Shown here piece after piece: positions 26,328-35,728 of a stretch of DNA of 64,000 nt. The stretch's first letter is position 1. Each line of letters starts with the position of its first letter. The notes under the pieces were generated by a model. The model worked only from the letters and a program-made list of their open reading frames with translations, had not been told where the DNA came from and ran no database searches. The stretch lies in contig CAVRZO010000002.1 in NCBI GenBank assembly GCA_963725615.1, positions 1-64,000 of the forward strand, given 5' to 3'. The stretch is from JAIQFF01 sp963725615 (GTDB taxonomy: Bacteria; Acidobacteriota; Terriglobia; Terriglobales; Acidobacteriaceae). Made by a program: the position numbers and the translations under genes.

Positions 26328-26476
26328 GCCAAAACGTTCTCTCCAATCTCGTCCGCGACGTTATTCTCGTGAAATCTATCCCAGATCCTCCGCTGTCAAA
26401 CGACAATCCCCCGGCCACGTGCCCTTCGCGCCCTGCTCTCCGGCTGGGCTCAGACCCCTTCATCGAGTCCCCAATA

Positions 26477-26596
26477 TCAATGAACCGCGCAACCGTGCAG
26501 CGCGTTTGAGTATTCGGGCTGAGTCGCGTACACGTTGTCGTCAATCTTGTAAATGAAAGGATCGGGATAGACATTGGAGGATGTAAAGACTGGAGA
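26477..26596 (-). pseudogene. Protein-like fragment in intergenic stretch
   Basis: On the minus strand a frame reads SSNVYPDPFIYKIDDNVYAT and QPEYSNALHGCAV before TGA. The composition is that of real protein but it has no start and is only 40 codons. The rest of the 26328-26665 stretch shows nothing. Confidence 0.3.
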
Positions 26597-26665
26597 CGAA
26601 TGCGTGTTCGGCGTCACGGCGCATGGGGTTCATCTGAGGAATTCCTGTGGCCAACGAAGGCGCAC

Positions 26666-26820
26666 CTACAAACGAAAACGCCCCAGACTCAGTTGAGTCC
26701 CTGGGGCGTTCGTTGAACAGCCCTCCCCCGAAGCCTGCTCACGATCAGCCTAAAGGTAGGCCAAGGCTGTGTATATGGCTGGAATGGGCTACTCTAGAAA
26801 TCCGGCAAGAGACCCCTGAT
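26666..26820. repeat. Dispersed hairpin repeat B, copy 3
   Basis: Arms AACGCCCCA and TGGGGCGTT (26677-26710) with inner GACTC/GAGTC. The tail CGTTGAACAGCCCT and, about 60 bases on, GGCTGGAATGGGCTACTCTA match copy 2. Paired changes in the arms preserve the hairpin. Confidence 0.7.
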
Positions 26821-27082
26821 CCAAGGGTTAGCGTCGAGAACGGCTCTTTGCAGGCGGAGTTTATCCCTTGGAGTGTTTGGCGAGCAAGCGACGATCAACT
26901 AACTGCCGAATTCCATCCATTTCCGCGGTCGCTGAGTTGTTCGAAGGTCTCGCCACGAACGCGATGCGCCGCCCGTTATTGCAGCTTCGCGTACTCGGCT
27001 CGGCAGCGGGGGGACCATGGTTGCGCGGGAGGTCGAGCCCTCCGACAGATCAATGTCACAGCTGTTTGGATTACTGTCGCCA

Positions 27083-27286
27083 TCACGTCTGCGCTCTATG
27101 GAACATGAACAAGAACAGCGCCAAGGTGAAACCGCCAAATGCATAGATGAAGGACGAGGAGAGCACCACTGCAGGCTCCGCGCCCCGCAGAACGTTGAGG
27201 ACGTTGGCGACGAAAGTCCACGTTAAGAAAGCCGTTATCAAGACAGTCCCGATGAATGCCAGCAATGCCGCACCCTTGAGCGTCAT
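27083..27286 (-). CDS. Two-helix membrane protein
   Basis: The 67-aa product from ATG 27286 reads LLAFIGTVLITAFLTWTFVA and SSFIYAFGGFTLALFLFMF. Two membrane helices, short polar ends. Divergent from the kinase at 27519. Function unknown. Confidence 0.6.
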   Translation of the reverse strand: MTLKGAALLAFIGTVLITAFLTWTFVANVLNVLRGAEPAVVLSSSFIYAFGGFTLALFLFMFHRAQT

Positions 27287-27518
27287 GGTCGGAGTATGAA
27301 CACTTGGGACCGCATCCGCAACTAGAATTGTGCTCGCGACGGCTGTCACGCCGGGACAACTTTTCCGAACGTTACCTGACACTGGTTTTGCAAGCGCCGC
27401 ATGGGATAGTTGAAGGCACGGCTTTGGGTTCGGACGGTCGCGCCAGGAGACGACACTCGTTGACTAGCGAATGCCGCGTCCGTAAGATGAAGCGACCCGA
27501 AAGCCAAGAATCTCCCGA

Positions 27519-30473
27519 ATGATCGGCCAAACCATCTCGCACTACCGGATTGTCGAGAAGTTGGGCGGCGGAGGGATGGGCGTCGTCTACAAGGCCGAGG
27601 ACATCCGGCTCGATCGCTTTGTGGCTCTAAAGTTCCTACCCGAAGGCGTGGCCCAAGACCGCCAGGCGCTGGAGCGTTTCCGGCGTGAGGCCAAAGCCGC
27701 GTCTGCCCTCAACCATCCGAATATCTGTACCATCCACGACATTGGCGAAGAGAACGGCCAGGCCTTCATCGCCATGGAGTACCTCGACGGTAACACCCTG
27801 AAACACTTGATCGGTAACCGTCCGATGGATCTGGAGGCGCTGCTCGCCGTCGGAATCGAGATTGCCGATGCTCTCGATGCTGCCCACGCCGAAGGCATCG
27901 TCCATCGCGACATCAAGCCCGCGAACATCTTCGTTACCAAGCGCGGACATGCCAAGGTGCTCGACTTCGGTTTGGCCAAGGTCGCGCCGACCGGCAGCCG
28001 AAAAGAAATGGCCGGGCTCTCAGCCCAGGCGACTGCCGCGGAGAGTCCTGAGCACCTCACCAGTCCAGGCTCCACGCTGGGAACGGTGGCCTACATGTCT
28101 CCCGAGCAAGCCAAAGGAAAGGAGCTTGACGCGCGTACTGACCTGTTTTCTTTTGGCGCAGTGCTTTACGAGATGGCGACGGGTACGCTGCCGTTTCGCG
28201 GTGATACCACCGCCGTTCTGTTTGATTCTATTTTGCACAAAGCGCCAGTCGCTCCGGTGCGGCTGAATCCTGATCTTCCAGCCGATTTCGAACGCATTAT
28301 CAATAAAGCGCTGGAGAAAGATCGAGAGCTACGCTACCAGCACGCTGCGGACATTCGAACCGATTTGAAGCGGCTGAAACGAGAGACTGAGTCGGGCCGA
28401 GCCAGCGCAGCGAACGTCACAGAAGAAGAGGAGGAGGACGCGCCCTCCGTAGTGGTGGCGCCGGAGAGTCGCCAGTCTTCGAGCCAATCCTCGCGCCAAT
28501 CCTCACAAAAGAACCGGGCTGTTTCCTCCGGGAAAGCAGTAGCGACCGAGCAAGCGGCGAGCCGCCGCTGGAAGGTACTGGTTCCGGTTGCTCTGCTAAT
28601 GGTTGCCCTCTTGGTGGCTGGCGGTCTTTTCTACCGCTCCCACAAAACTCAAACCCTCACTGAAAAGGATTCCATCCTCCTCTCCGACTTCACCAACACC
28701 ACCGGTGATCCGGTCTTCGACAGTACTCTCAAGAAGGCGCTGGCTGTGAGCCTGGGCCAATCGCCTTATCTCAATGTCGTTCCAGATTCCAAGGTACAAC
28801 AGACTCTGAAGCTGATGGGCAAACCTCCGGAGACACGTCTCACGACCGACATCAGCCGGGAAATTTGCCAGCGCGCGCATGTTAAGGCCATGCTCACCGG
28901 AGCCATCGCGCCGCTGGGGAGCGAATACGTGATTACCTTGGAGGCGATCAACGCCGCCACCGGCGACTCGCTGGCGCAGGTGCAGGAGCAGGCCGCGAGC
29001 AAGGAGCAGGTGTTGAATACACTGGGTTTGGGCGCCAACAAGCTGCGTGGCAACCTGGGCGAGTCACTGGCGTCGGTCCAGAAGTTTGACAAGCCCTTGC
29101 AGGAAGTTACCACGTCGTCGCTTGAGGCTCTGAAGGCCTTCACTCAGGCTGATGAGTTGCGAGAAAAAGGCGACGCCCTTCCGCCGGTTGCGCTGTACCA
29201 GCGCGCCATCGAGCTCGACCCCAACTTTGCCATGGCCTATGCCCGCATGGGTAACCAGTATTTGACCGTTGGCCAGGCGGACCTTGCCCGCCAGAACTTT
29301 CAAAAGGCGTTCGACTTGAGAGAGCGCGCCAGCGAGCGGGAAAAATTCTACATTACTGAAAAATATTACGATGGCACGGGCCAGTTGGCGCAGGCCATCC
29401 AGGCGATGGAGTTCTACGCCCAAACCTATCCCAGCGATCAGACGCCGCGCGTCAATCTCTCGGTCGCATATCAAGTACTCGGCGACTTCGACAAAGCCTT
29501 AACCAATTCCCTCGAAGCGATTCGCCTGGAGCCGGATTCGTGGTACGGATACGTGAACGCGGCTTATTGCTACACTGCGCTCGGAAGATTCGACGAAGCC
29601 AAAGCGGTGATCAACACAGGTCTGCAAAAGACTAATGGCGGGGTTGTTCTGCATGCCAGTTTGTACTACGTTTCCCTGGTTCAGGGTGATAAGGCGGCGC
29701 AGGACCGCGAAGAAGTCTTCATCAAGGATTCGCCTGCGTTCGAATTGCAATGGGTCTTAAGTAATCAGGCGGGTTTGGCTTTGGCGCGCGGCCAGCGGCA
29801 AAACGCTCGCGAAATTTACAACCACGTGGGAGGGCTGGCCAAGCAGCTCGGGCTCACAGAAAACCAGGCCTCTGCCGTTCAGATTCCAGCCTGGATCGAT
29901 TTGCTCTTCGGCGATTCCGGCGATAAGAACAAGTCGCTCTCCCAGGCAACCGCAGCCTTAGCCTTCGCCGACAGCCCCGATGTTGCCATCCTCTCGGCTG
30001 AAATTGCGGCCCTTGCGGGCAGTGAAGCCCAGGCCCGCCATTGGATGGAAGATGTGAACCGCCGCCGGCCCTTGGATACCAAATTCCAGACCATGCTAGT
30101 CCCCGTTGTACAGGCGATTCTCTTCATGAACCACGGAGACGCCGCGAAAGCCATTGATGTGTTGAAAGCCGGCGAAGCGTATGACAAGGGTGCGACCGAC
30201 ATCCAATTTGTCCGCGGTAGCGCCTACTTGCTGAATCACCAGCCCGCTCAAGCCGCACAGGAGTTTCAAGCAGTGTTGAACTTGAGAGGAGCGTACATCG
30301 GAGATCCGTTGATGGGCCTGGCACAGCTGTACCTGGCTCGCGCCTACGCCCAGCAGAACGATGCCGCCAAAGCCCGCGCCGCGTATCAGGATTTTCTGGC
30401 CCTGTGGAAAGATGCCGACCCCGACATCCCCATCCTGAAAGAAGCCAAGGCGGAGTACGCGAAGCTGCAATAG
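27519..30473 (+). CDS. Membrane Ser/Thr protein kinase with TPR sensor domain
   Basis: The 984-aa kinase has the glycine loop KLGGGGMGVVYKAE, catalytic VALK, HRDIKPAN at 129-136 and DFG at 149-151, then YMSPEQAKGKELDARTDLFS. One membrane helix at about 353-373 (VLVPVALLMVALLVAGGLF). The outer part has a FlgO/TolB-N-like domain and a TPR array to the end. It should phosphorylate proteins in the cytoplasm in response to an extracytoplasmic signal or partner. This gene is the best intact match to the fragments at 4814, 5769 and 38363. The Shine-Dalgarno is weak. Confidence 0.92.
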   Translation: MIGQTISHYRIVEKLGGGGMGVVYKAEDIRLDRFVALKFLPEGVAQDRQALERFRREAKAASALNHPNICTIHDIGEENGQAFIAMEYLDGNTLKHLIGNRPMDLEALLAVGIEIADALDAAHAEGIVHRDIKPANIFVTKRGHAKVLDFGLAKVAPTGSRKEMAGLSAQATAAESPEHLTSPGSTLGTVAYMSPEQAKGKELDARTDLFSFGAVLYEMATGTLPFRGDTTAVLFDSILHKAPVAPVRLNPDLPADFERIINKALEKDRELRYQHAADIRTDLKRLKRETESGRASAANVTEEEEEDAPSVVVAPESRQSSSQSSRQSSQKNRAVSSGKAVATEQAASRRWKVLVPVALLMVALLVAGGLFYRSHKTQTLTEKDSILLSDFTNTTGDPVFDSTLKKALAVSLGQSPYLNVVPDSKVQQTLKLMGKPPETRLTTDISREICQRAHVKAMLTGAIAPLGSEYVITLEAINAATGDSLAQVQEQAASKEQVLNTLGLGANKLRGNLGESLASVQKFDKPLQEVTTSSLEALKAFTQADELREKGDALPPVALYQRAIELDPNFAMAYARMGNQYLTVGQADLARQNFQKAFDLRERASEREKFYITEKYYDGTGQLAQAIQAMEFYAQTYPSDQTPRVNLSVAYQVLGDFDKALTNSLEAIRLEPDSWYGYVNAAYCYTALGRFDEAKAVINTGLQKTNGGVVLHASLYYVSLVQGDKAAQDREEVFIKDSPAFELQWVLSNQAGLALARGQRQNAREIYNHVGGLAKQLGLTENQASAVQIPAWIDLLFGDSGDKNKSLSQATAALAFADSPDVAILSAEIAALAGSEAQARHWMEDVNRRRPLDTKFQTMLVPVVQAILFMNHGDAAKAIDVLKAGEAYDKGATDIQFVRGSAYLLNHQPAQAAQEFQAVLNLRGAYIGDPLMGLAQLYLARAYAQQNDAAKARAAYQDFLALWKDADPDIPILKEAKAEYAKLQ

Positions 30474-30774
30474 TTCAATAAGAATGCGGGATACTACTGA
30501 CCGCTCCAGCTTTACGCGGGCCAAGCAAACAAGGGCGGACGCTGCGGTCCGCGTCAAGCCGCTTGGAATCCTGCAATTCCTAACAATTCTCCGTGACATC
30601 CGATATCGGTATGCCACCGGGGTCGCTGGGTACAGGCCCCTCCATCAGACCTACACTCGTCTTCTTCCTGTAACATGACTCGCGACACTCGTCAGGCGAC
30701 TGCTTGCCCGAAGTGAGTGCTCCGTTTCCGGAGCGGAAACGAACTGCTCCAAACAAGTTCACGCAGAGTGAATT
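30474..30774. other. Gene-free stretch
   Basis: Intergenic between the kinase and the DCC/LMF gene; nothing supported. Confidence 0.35.
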
Positions 30775-32583
30775 ATGAACCGAGACCAAATCCAGAGGCC
30801 ACTTCTCGTCTTCGACGGAGACTGCGGGTTTTGCCGGGCCTGCGTGGATTATTGGAAGGGCCTGACCAGCGACCGAGTGAACTACGCGCCGTTTCAGGAG
30901 GTCGGCGAACGATTTCCGCAGGTGTCAAGTGAGGAGTTTGCGTCTGCGGTCAAACTCATTCTGCCAGGCGGGGAGGTGCGTAGCGGCGCCCACGCGGTAT
31001 TTACCGCGCTGGCCAGCGTGCCGGACAGGCGATGGATGCTGCGGTCGTACGATCGGGTTCCCGGGGTCGGTACGTTGTGTGAGGCGGCCTACCTAACAAT
31101 TGCTAACCATCGATCGGTCGCTTATTGGGTCACGAGGCTGCTGTGGGGAACTCCCCTTCGTTCCGAGACATATCAGGTGACCAGTTGGCTGTTTCTGCGC
31201 TTACTGGGTGCAATCTACCTGATGGCGTTTGCATCGTTCGGAGTCCAGGCAAGCGGCCTTGTTGGGTCGCGCGGTATTCTACCCGCCAGGGAGTTTCTCA
31301 GGGCAGTGCATGAGTCTCTGGGAACGGCATCCTATTGGAATGCCCCTACGCTCTTGTGGCTGAACCAGAGCGATGCAAGTCTGCGCGCAGTGTGGATCAT
31401 TGGCATTTGTCTTTCGCTGTCTCTGATGCTGGGCCTCAACGCGAGGGTGGTCCGCATGGGACTGTTCGTGCTTTATCTGTCGCTGGACACGGCCGGACAG
31501 GTGTTCATGAATTATCAGTGGGATGCCTTGCTGCTGGAGGCGGGCTTCCTATCGGTCTTTCTCGGTTCGGAAGTCGTTATCGTGAAGCTGTTCCGCTGGT
31601 TGCTGTGCCGACTGATTTTTCTGTCCGGCGTTGTCAAACTGCTGAGCCAAGATCCTACCTGGCGCCACCTCACGGCCTTACCCGTCCACTACCAGACGCA
31701 GCCGTTACCCACGCCCCTGGCTTGGTACTTCTATCACCTGCCGGACTGGTTTCAACGGATGTCGGTGATATTTGTATTTTTCGTGGAGCTGATAGTCCCG
31801 TGGTTCGTGCTGGCGCCGCGCAGGCTTCGATTGTTCGCTGGACTCGCCATTACGCTGCTGCAATTGCTGATATTTCTGACTGGCAACTACTCTTTCTTCA
31901 ACCTGCTTACGATCTCGCTTTGTCTGTTCTTGCTCGATGACGTAGTGCTGATACGCATTTTACCGAGACGCCTCACGTTTCGACTAAACAAGCGAGTCCA
32001 TCCCAGCGGTAGACCGGTCTGGTGGCGCGCGGTCTGTGGAATCGTGGCGACTTGCGTGCTGTTCGTCAGTGGATTCGAGATGGTGGGTGAGCTTTCGGGC
32101 CGCCGCTGGGCGCCGGCGGAGACGGTCATTCGCGCCGTCTCGCCTTTTGCGATCGTCAACACCTACGGACTGTTCGCCGTGATGACGACCACGCGCCCGG
32201 AAATCATCGTCGAGGGGTCGAATGATGGGACAACGTGGGCACCGTATGAGTTCAAGTATCAGCCCGGAGACCTGGCGAGAGCGCCGCTATGGGTTCAGCC
32301 CCACCAGCCGCGGCTGGACTGGCAGATGTGGTTCGCCGCCCTCGGGGATTACCGGTCGGATCCGTGGGTGTTGCGTTTCTTGGCACGACTGCTCGAGGGC
32401 CAGCCGGAAGTTCTTGGGCTGATTGGCCACAACCCGTTTCCGGGTGCACCTCCGCACTATGTCCGCGCGTTGGTTTATGACTACCGCTTCACGACTCCAG
32501 CAGAAAGAAAGGCGACGGGGCACTGGTGGAAGCGAGAACTACAGGGGAGCTACATGCCCGCGATATCGTTGCAGGAGCCGTAA
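30775..32583 (+). CDS. DCC thioredoxin-like / lipase maturation factor fusion
   Basis: The 602-aa product begins with a DUF393/DCC domain (VFDGDCGFCRACVDYWKGL; C17 and C20 form a CxxC), typical of thiol-disulfide oxidoreductases. From about residue 140 a multi-pass region follows, matching the lipase maturation factor (LMF1) family, with MNYQWDALLLEAGFLSVF and the soluble PYEFKYQPGD segment. LMF proteins help fold secreted lipases at a membrane, so a disulfide-active domain attached to it makes sense. There is no lipase gene nearby. Confidence 0.88.
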   Translation: MNRDQIQRPLLVFDGDCGFCRACVDYWKGLTSDRVNYAPFQEVGERFPQVSSEEFASAVKLILPGGEVRSGAHAVFTALASVPDRRWMLRSYDRVPGVGTLCEAAYLTIANHRSVAYWVTRLLWGTPLRSETYQVTSWLFLRLLGAIYLMAFASFGVQASGLVGSRGILPAREFLRAVHESLGTASYWNAPTLLWLNQSDASLRAVWIIGICLSLSLMLGLNARVVRMGLFVLYLSLDTAGQVFMNYQWDALLLEAGFLSVFLGSEVVIVKLFRWLLCRLIFLSGVVKLLSQDPTWRHLTALPVHYQTQPLPTPLAWYFYHLPDWFQRMSVIFVFFVELIVPWFVLAPRRLRLFAGLAITLLQLLIFLTGNYSFFNLLTISLCLFLLDDVVLIRILPRRLTFRLNKRVHPSGRPVWWRAVCGIVATCVLFVSGFEMVGELSGRRWAPAETVIRAVSPFAIVNTYGLFAVMTTTRPEIIVEGSNDGTTWAPYEFKYQPGDLARAPLWVQPHQPRLDWQMWFAALGDYRSDPWVLRFLARLLEGQPEVLGLIGHNPFPGAPPHYVRALVYDYRFTTPAERKATGHWWKRELQGSYMPAISLQEP

Positions 32584-32750
32584 ACCGCTGTGAACTGTCG
32601 ATTACCGGTCCCCAAACCTCTCTGCAACTCCACGTGTAAATTCTTTGCTTCGATCGCTCATGGGGATCGAATTTCATCCGCCAGAAACAGATGATCTCAG
32701 CGGGCCGCTTCTGCCCGATTCCGTTAGGAGTCGGAACGAAGTCTGACAAT

Positions 32751-32795
32751 CTTGAGTGGGGAAAGTACAACATCACTGTGAATGCGGTCGCACCG
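32751..32795 (+). pseudogene. SDR fragment
   Basis: LEWGKYNITVNAVAP is a short-chain dehydrogenase motif (the usual EW...NI.VNAVAPG). Only about 15 residues remain, in a frame that is otherwise unlike SDRs. Confidence 0.4.
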
Positions 32796-32859
32796 CGCAT
32801 TCGTCGCGTTGATACTTCGCAGAAGAGTGTTTCGACGAGAGCCGCGGCCGCTGGGGAGT

Positions 32860-34161
32860 TCATAGAGACTTCAAGAACTCGATGATGGCTTCTTGGTCCT
32901 CCCTCTTCAGTTTTTCAAATTTCTGACTTACATGCATTGCCTCGCCCTGGTGCCGCCGAATCGCGTCGCGAAGCGTCAGAGAGGCGCCATCGTGCATCAA
33001 TCGCGGACGCAAGCGGACTCCCCATAAAGGCGCGGTCCGGATCTTGTTCCGACTACTCTCGAAGTCCTGTTTCGAAAGGTAGTCCGACATAATTTGAAAG
33101 ACTCTCTCTCCGTAATGTTCCCGGGTGGCCTGCAGGATTCCGTCGCCCGTACCGACGTCATGCATCAGGAAATCTCCCCACGGATGAAATGTGACTGACC
33201 CGAGTGCGACTGGAATCGTAAACGTTCCGCCGTTGATCTTCGTCCCAGCGGGAGCCGTAGTCAATGTTTCGACGTGGCAGGTCGCGCACCCGATCTTGTC
33301 AAATAGGCCTTCGCCCTTCTTTGCCACCGCGCCGCTCGCGAGCTGGGAATCGCGCGCCGGCGCTTTGGTGGCTCGAACAAACCGGGCGAAGTGGTCAATG
33401 TCGGAGAGGCCGTCCGGTCCTGGTGTGTCATTCGGCTCCGAATGAGCGTTGCAAAGGTTGGTTACCTCATCCGGTTGCAACCGGTTCGTGATGCCCATTT
33501 CATTGAGGTAAGCGTCGCCGGCAAACGATAGCAGGCTCGCGTGCTGGTCTTTCCAACCGAACCTGCCTACGCTCATCTGTCCGGGCGCTTCCACGATAGG
33601 AACCTGGAGAACTTGTCCGCAGATTTTCCGATGCGAAGATTTGCATTGTTGCGCGGCGAGATCGATGAGGGTTTGATCAGCAACCGCCTCGACGAAGCCA
33701 TCTCCCAAAAGACTCAGAGAAAGGCGAAACGTCCGGATGTTTTCTGTCTCTGGAACTCGCTCTTGAATTTCCTTGTCGGGAAAAGCAGCGTTGGGACAAA
33801 TAGTGCGATCATTCACCAGAGACCGGCCAGAGATCACTTCGGCTCCGCCCGCGATTGGGATTTCCGGATTATGGAAATGTCCATCTGGCCCCTGATGGCC
33901 AACGCGTAATTCCGCGACCTGGGAGGCGGCCCCTGAAACTGGACTCTGGTGGCATTCGCGGCAGGACTGCGCGTTATAGAGCGGCCCCAGGCCATCGCTC
34001 ACCAGCTCGACTTCCTCGAATCTTATTTGATCGGCCTCGTGAGTCGCATCGTCGGCGACGCCGTTGCTTTTGTTGTCGAAACCGGTAGGTGCTTCAGTTG
34101 AACGGGAGGCAGAAAAGGCGAGGATAAGACTCAGGACGGCCAAAGGGATCAAGATTTGCAT
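32860..34161 (-). CDS. DUF1111 di-haem oxidoreductase, copy 2
   Basis: The 433-aa product has a hydrophobic export signal (LIPLAVLSLILAFSAS) and two haem motifs, SCRECH near 68 and GCATCH in the second half. Same COG3488/DUF1111 family as 13595-14971 but clearly diverged. It should act in the periplasm. Both copies lie on the minus strand, each without obvious redox partner genes. Confidence 0.87.
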   Translation of the reverse strand: MQILIPLAVLSLILAFSASRSTEAPTGFDNKSNGVADDATHEADQIRFEEVELVSDGLGPLYNAQSCRECHQSPVSGAASQVAELRVGHQGPDGHFHNPEIPIAGGAEVISGRSLVNDRTICPNAAFPDKEIQERVPETENIRTFRLSLSLLGDGFVEAVADQTLIDLAAQQCKSSHRKICGQVLQVPIVEAPGQMSVGRFGWKDQHASLLSFAGDAYLNEMGITNRLQPDEVTNLCNAHSEPNDTPGPDGLSDIDHFARFVRATKAPARDSQLASGAVAKKGEGLFDKIGCATCHVETLTTAPAGTKINGGTFTIPVALGSVTFHPWGDFLMHDVGTGDGILQATREHYGERVFQIMSDYLSKQDFESSRNKIRTAPLWGVRLRPRLMHDGASLTLRDAIRRHQGEAMHVSQKFEKLKREDQEAIIEFLKSL

Positions 34162-34408
34162 GGCCTATTTCCTCCTGTAGGGCGGATTCGCATTCAAGAA
34201 TCAGGTCGGTTTATCTCCCCCGTCCCGTCGACATGTGAGCCCTTACCCGAACCGAGAAGCCAAATTTTCATTCATGGATACCACCTTTGCCGGGCCTTGT
34301 CCAAGACGAAAAAAATGTGATGCCTAAAACGTGATGCCCCTGAGAGGGCTCGGAGTTTCGGAGTCGGATAGAAGTTCCGACTTCGGTCACTTGCAGGCTA
34401 CTATGGAC

Positions 34409-34439
34409 GAAAACAAGAGCCAGGACGCCCCGGCTCTTG
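34409..34439 (-). terminator. Probable terminator of the 34448 gene
   Basis: Read on the minus strand, CAAGAGCC and GGCTCTTG form an 8-bp stem followed by TTTTC. It lies just after the stop of the gene at 34448-34888. Confidence 0.65.
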
Positions 34440-34447
34440 CCGTTCGA

Positions 34448-34888
34448 TTACTCTGTCACTACTCCAGATTCAGCTCTACTGCTTCCCGAAGCAGCCATCT
34501 TGTCGGGAGCCTTCTTTTTGGCTGTCTGCGTCAGGACGTGTGGTGCTGGAAGTGTGTAAATCCCGAGCTCTGTCACGACTTCGCTTAGGTAATACAAGTT
34601 CCCCGCTCGCGTCAGCTTCGCCTCGAACTGCCCCGGAAAGGCCCAATCGTGCGTGCTAGGAAGAAGGTAGACCGAGGCTCCTGTTTCTTTGCTGCGCAGA
34701 ATCAGCCATTGACCCGTTTGCGATGAGCCCTGATACACCGTGTATGTCCCGGCGGAAAATGTCTTCCCGCCTGCGATAAAATCCTGGTTAATGTGGATCA
34801 TGACGTCTCCTGTCTCCGCGCGAGCTCCGACGGCCAGTGCGAGCACGCCGGCGATGATGACAAGTATGCCCAACAGAAACTTCTTCAT
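34448..34888 (-). CDS. Secreted small protein
   Basis: The 146-aa product has a signal peptide (LLGILVIIAGVLALAVGARA), then a beta-rich body: INQDFIAGGKTFSAGTYTVY, LTRAGNLYYLSEVVTELGIY. AAGGAG sits before ATG 34888. Probably exported; function unknown. A terminator follows at 34409. Confidence 0.75.
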   Translation of the reverse strand: MKKFLLGILVIIAGVLALAVGARAETGDVMIHINQDFIAGGKTFSAGTYTVYQGSSQTGQWLILRSKETGASVYLLPSTHDWAFPGQFEAKLTRAGNLYYLSEVVTELGIYTLPAPHVLTQTAKKKAPDKMAASGSSRAESGVVTE

Positions 34889-35089
34889 AATTCTCCTTGT
34901 GTACTCTGTAGTTGTTGCTTTTAGATTGATTCTCGAGTGTTTGTCCTTCGAGATTGATTCGCACTGACCGGGAGGCACGCCTTCGCGGAGCAGTCAGTCC
35001 ACGCTCTCACGAAGGTTCTCCCTTGGTCAGTCCAGGAAATGGTTGCCGTCTCCTGGGCTGTTCGGCCGGCACTGCTTGCTGTTTTTCTC

Positions 35090-35581
35090 TTATTTATTCC
35101 TGCTCGGGTCGTCTTCGGGATTGACGTAGTTAAACTGTAAGGGCGACATTCCGTGGACCTGAACCACGACTTCTCCACAGGACATCGCGTAGTGGTGCAT
35201 GTCGGGGTCGAGGAAAGCAAAACTGCCGGCGGTGAAGGCTCTCAGCTTGTTCTTGTCAAAAATATCTCCCATCCCAAGTTTGAAGGTACCGGAGATGACC
35301 GTGACGTTTTCCCGCAGGGGATGCCAGTGGGGCGAGATCCGATATCCATCCGGCATCTTCAAACGCACGGTGTAGTCACCGCTGGAAGCGGCCGGGTTGC
35401 CTTCGAGCACGGCCAATTGCGCTCCGGGGGCTAGGAATGGCGGCGCCGGGCCCCACGGAATGGTATCTGGGGTGAATGCGTGTCTTTCGTGAGAAGTGAC
35501 CTGCGCGGCAATGGTGGAAAACTGGCAAGCCAAGAACACCAGTCCAACCATTGCGAATGCAAGTATCAAGTTTCGTTTCAT
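35090..35581 (-). CDS. Secreted cupin protein, copy 1
   Basis: The 163-aa product has a signal peptide (LILAFAMVGLVFLACQF) and one cupin fold: ISPHWHPLRENVTVISGTF carries the metal-binding His-x-His-Glu pattern. GGAGGGAG before ATG 35581 is an excellent ribosome site. It could be an enzyme or a sensor; the ligand is unknown. It is transcribed away from the regulator at 35729. A related cupin is at 56955-57401. Confidence 0.82.
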   Translation of the reverse strand: MKRNLILAFAMVGLVFLACQFSTIAAQVTSHERHAFTPDTIPWGPAPPFLAPGAQLAVLEGNPAASSGDYTVRLKMPDGYRISPHWHPLRENVTVISGTFKLGMGDIFDKNKLRAFTAGSFAFLDPDMHHYAMSCGEVVVQVHGMSPLQFNYVNPEDDPSRNK

Positions 35582-35659
35582 GATATCTCCCTCCATGGAG
35601 TGTTGATCCGCGAGAATCATTGCTTGGCCGAAAGAACATTCCAATGAAGAGGGGATAAA

Positions 35660-35681
35660 TTTTGTGTATCTTTTGTATATC
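35660..35681. promoter_or_regulatory. Tandem direct repeat between divergent genes
   Basis: TTTTGTGTATC and TTTTGTATATC follow each other directly in the 147-bp gap between the cupin and the winged-helix regulator. Direct repeats are typical of OmpR/CadC-type winged-helix binding sites, so self-regulation is plausible. Confidence 0.45.
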
Positions 35682-35728
35682 GTCGCAAGCTGGTGAATCT
35701 TGGCTGATAGTTTCAGCGAGAGGGTTTC

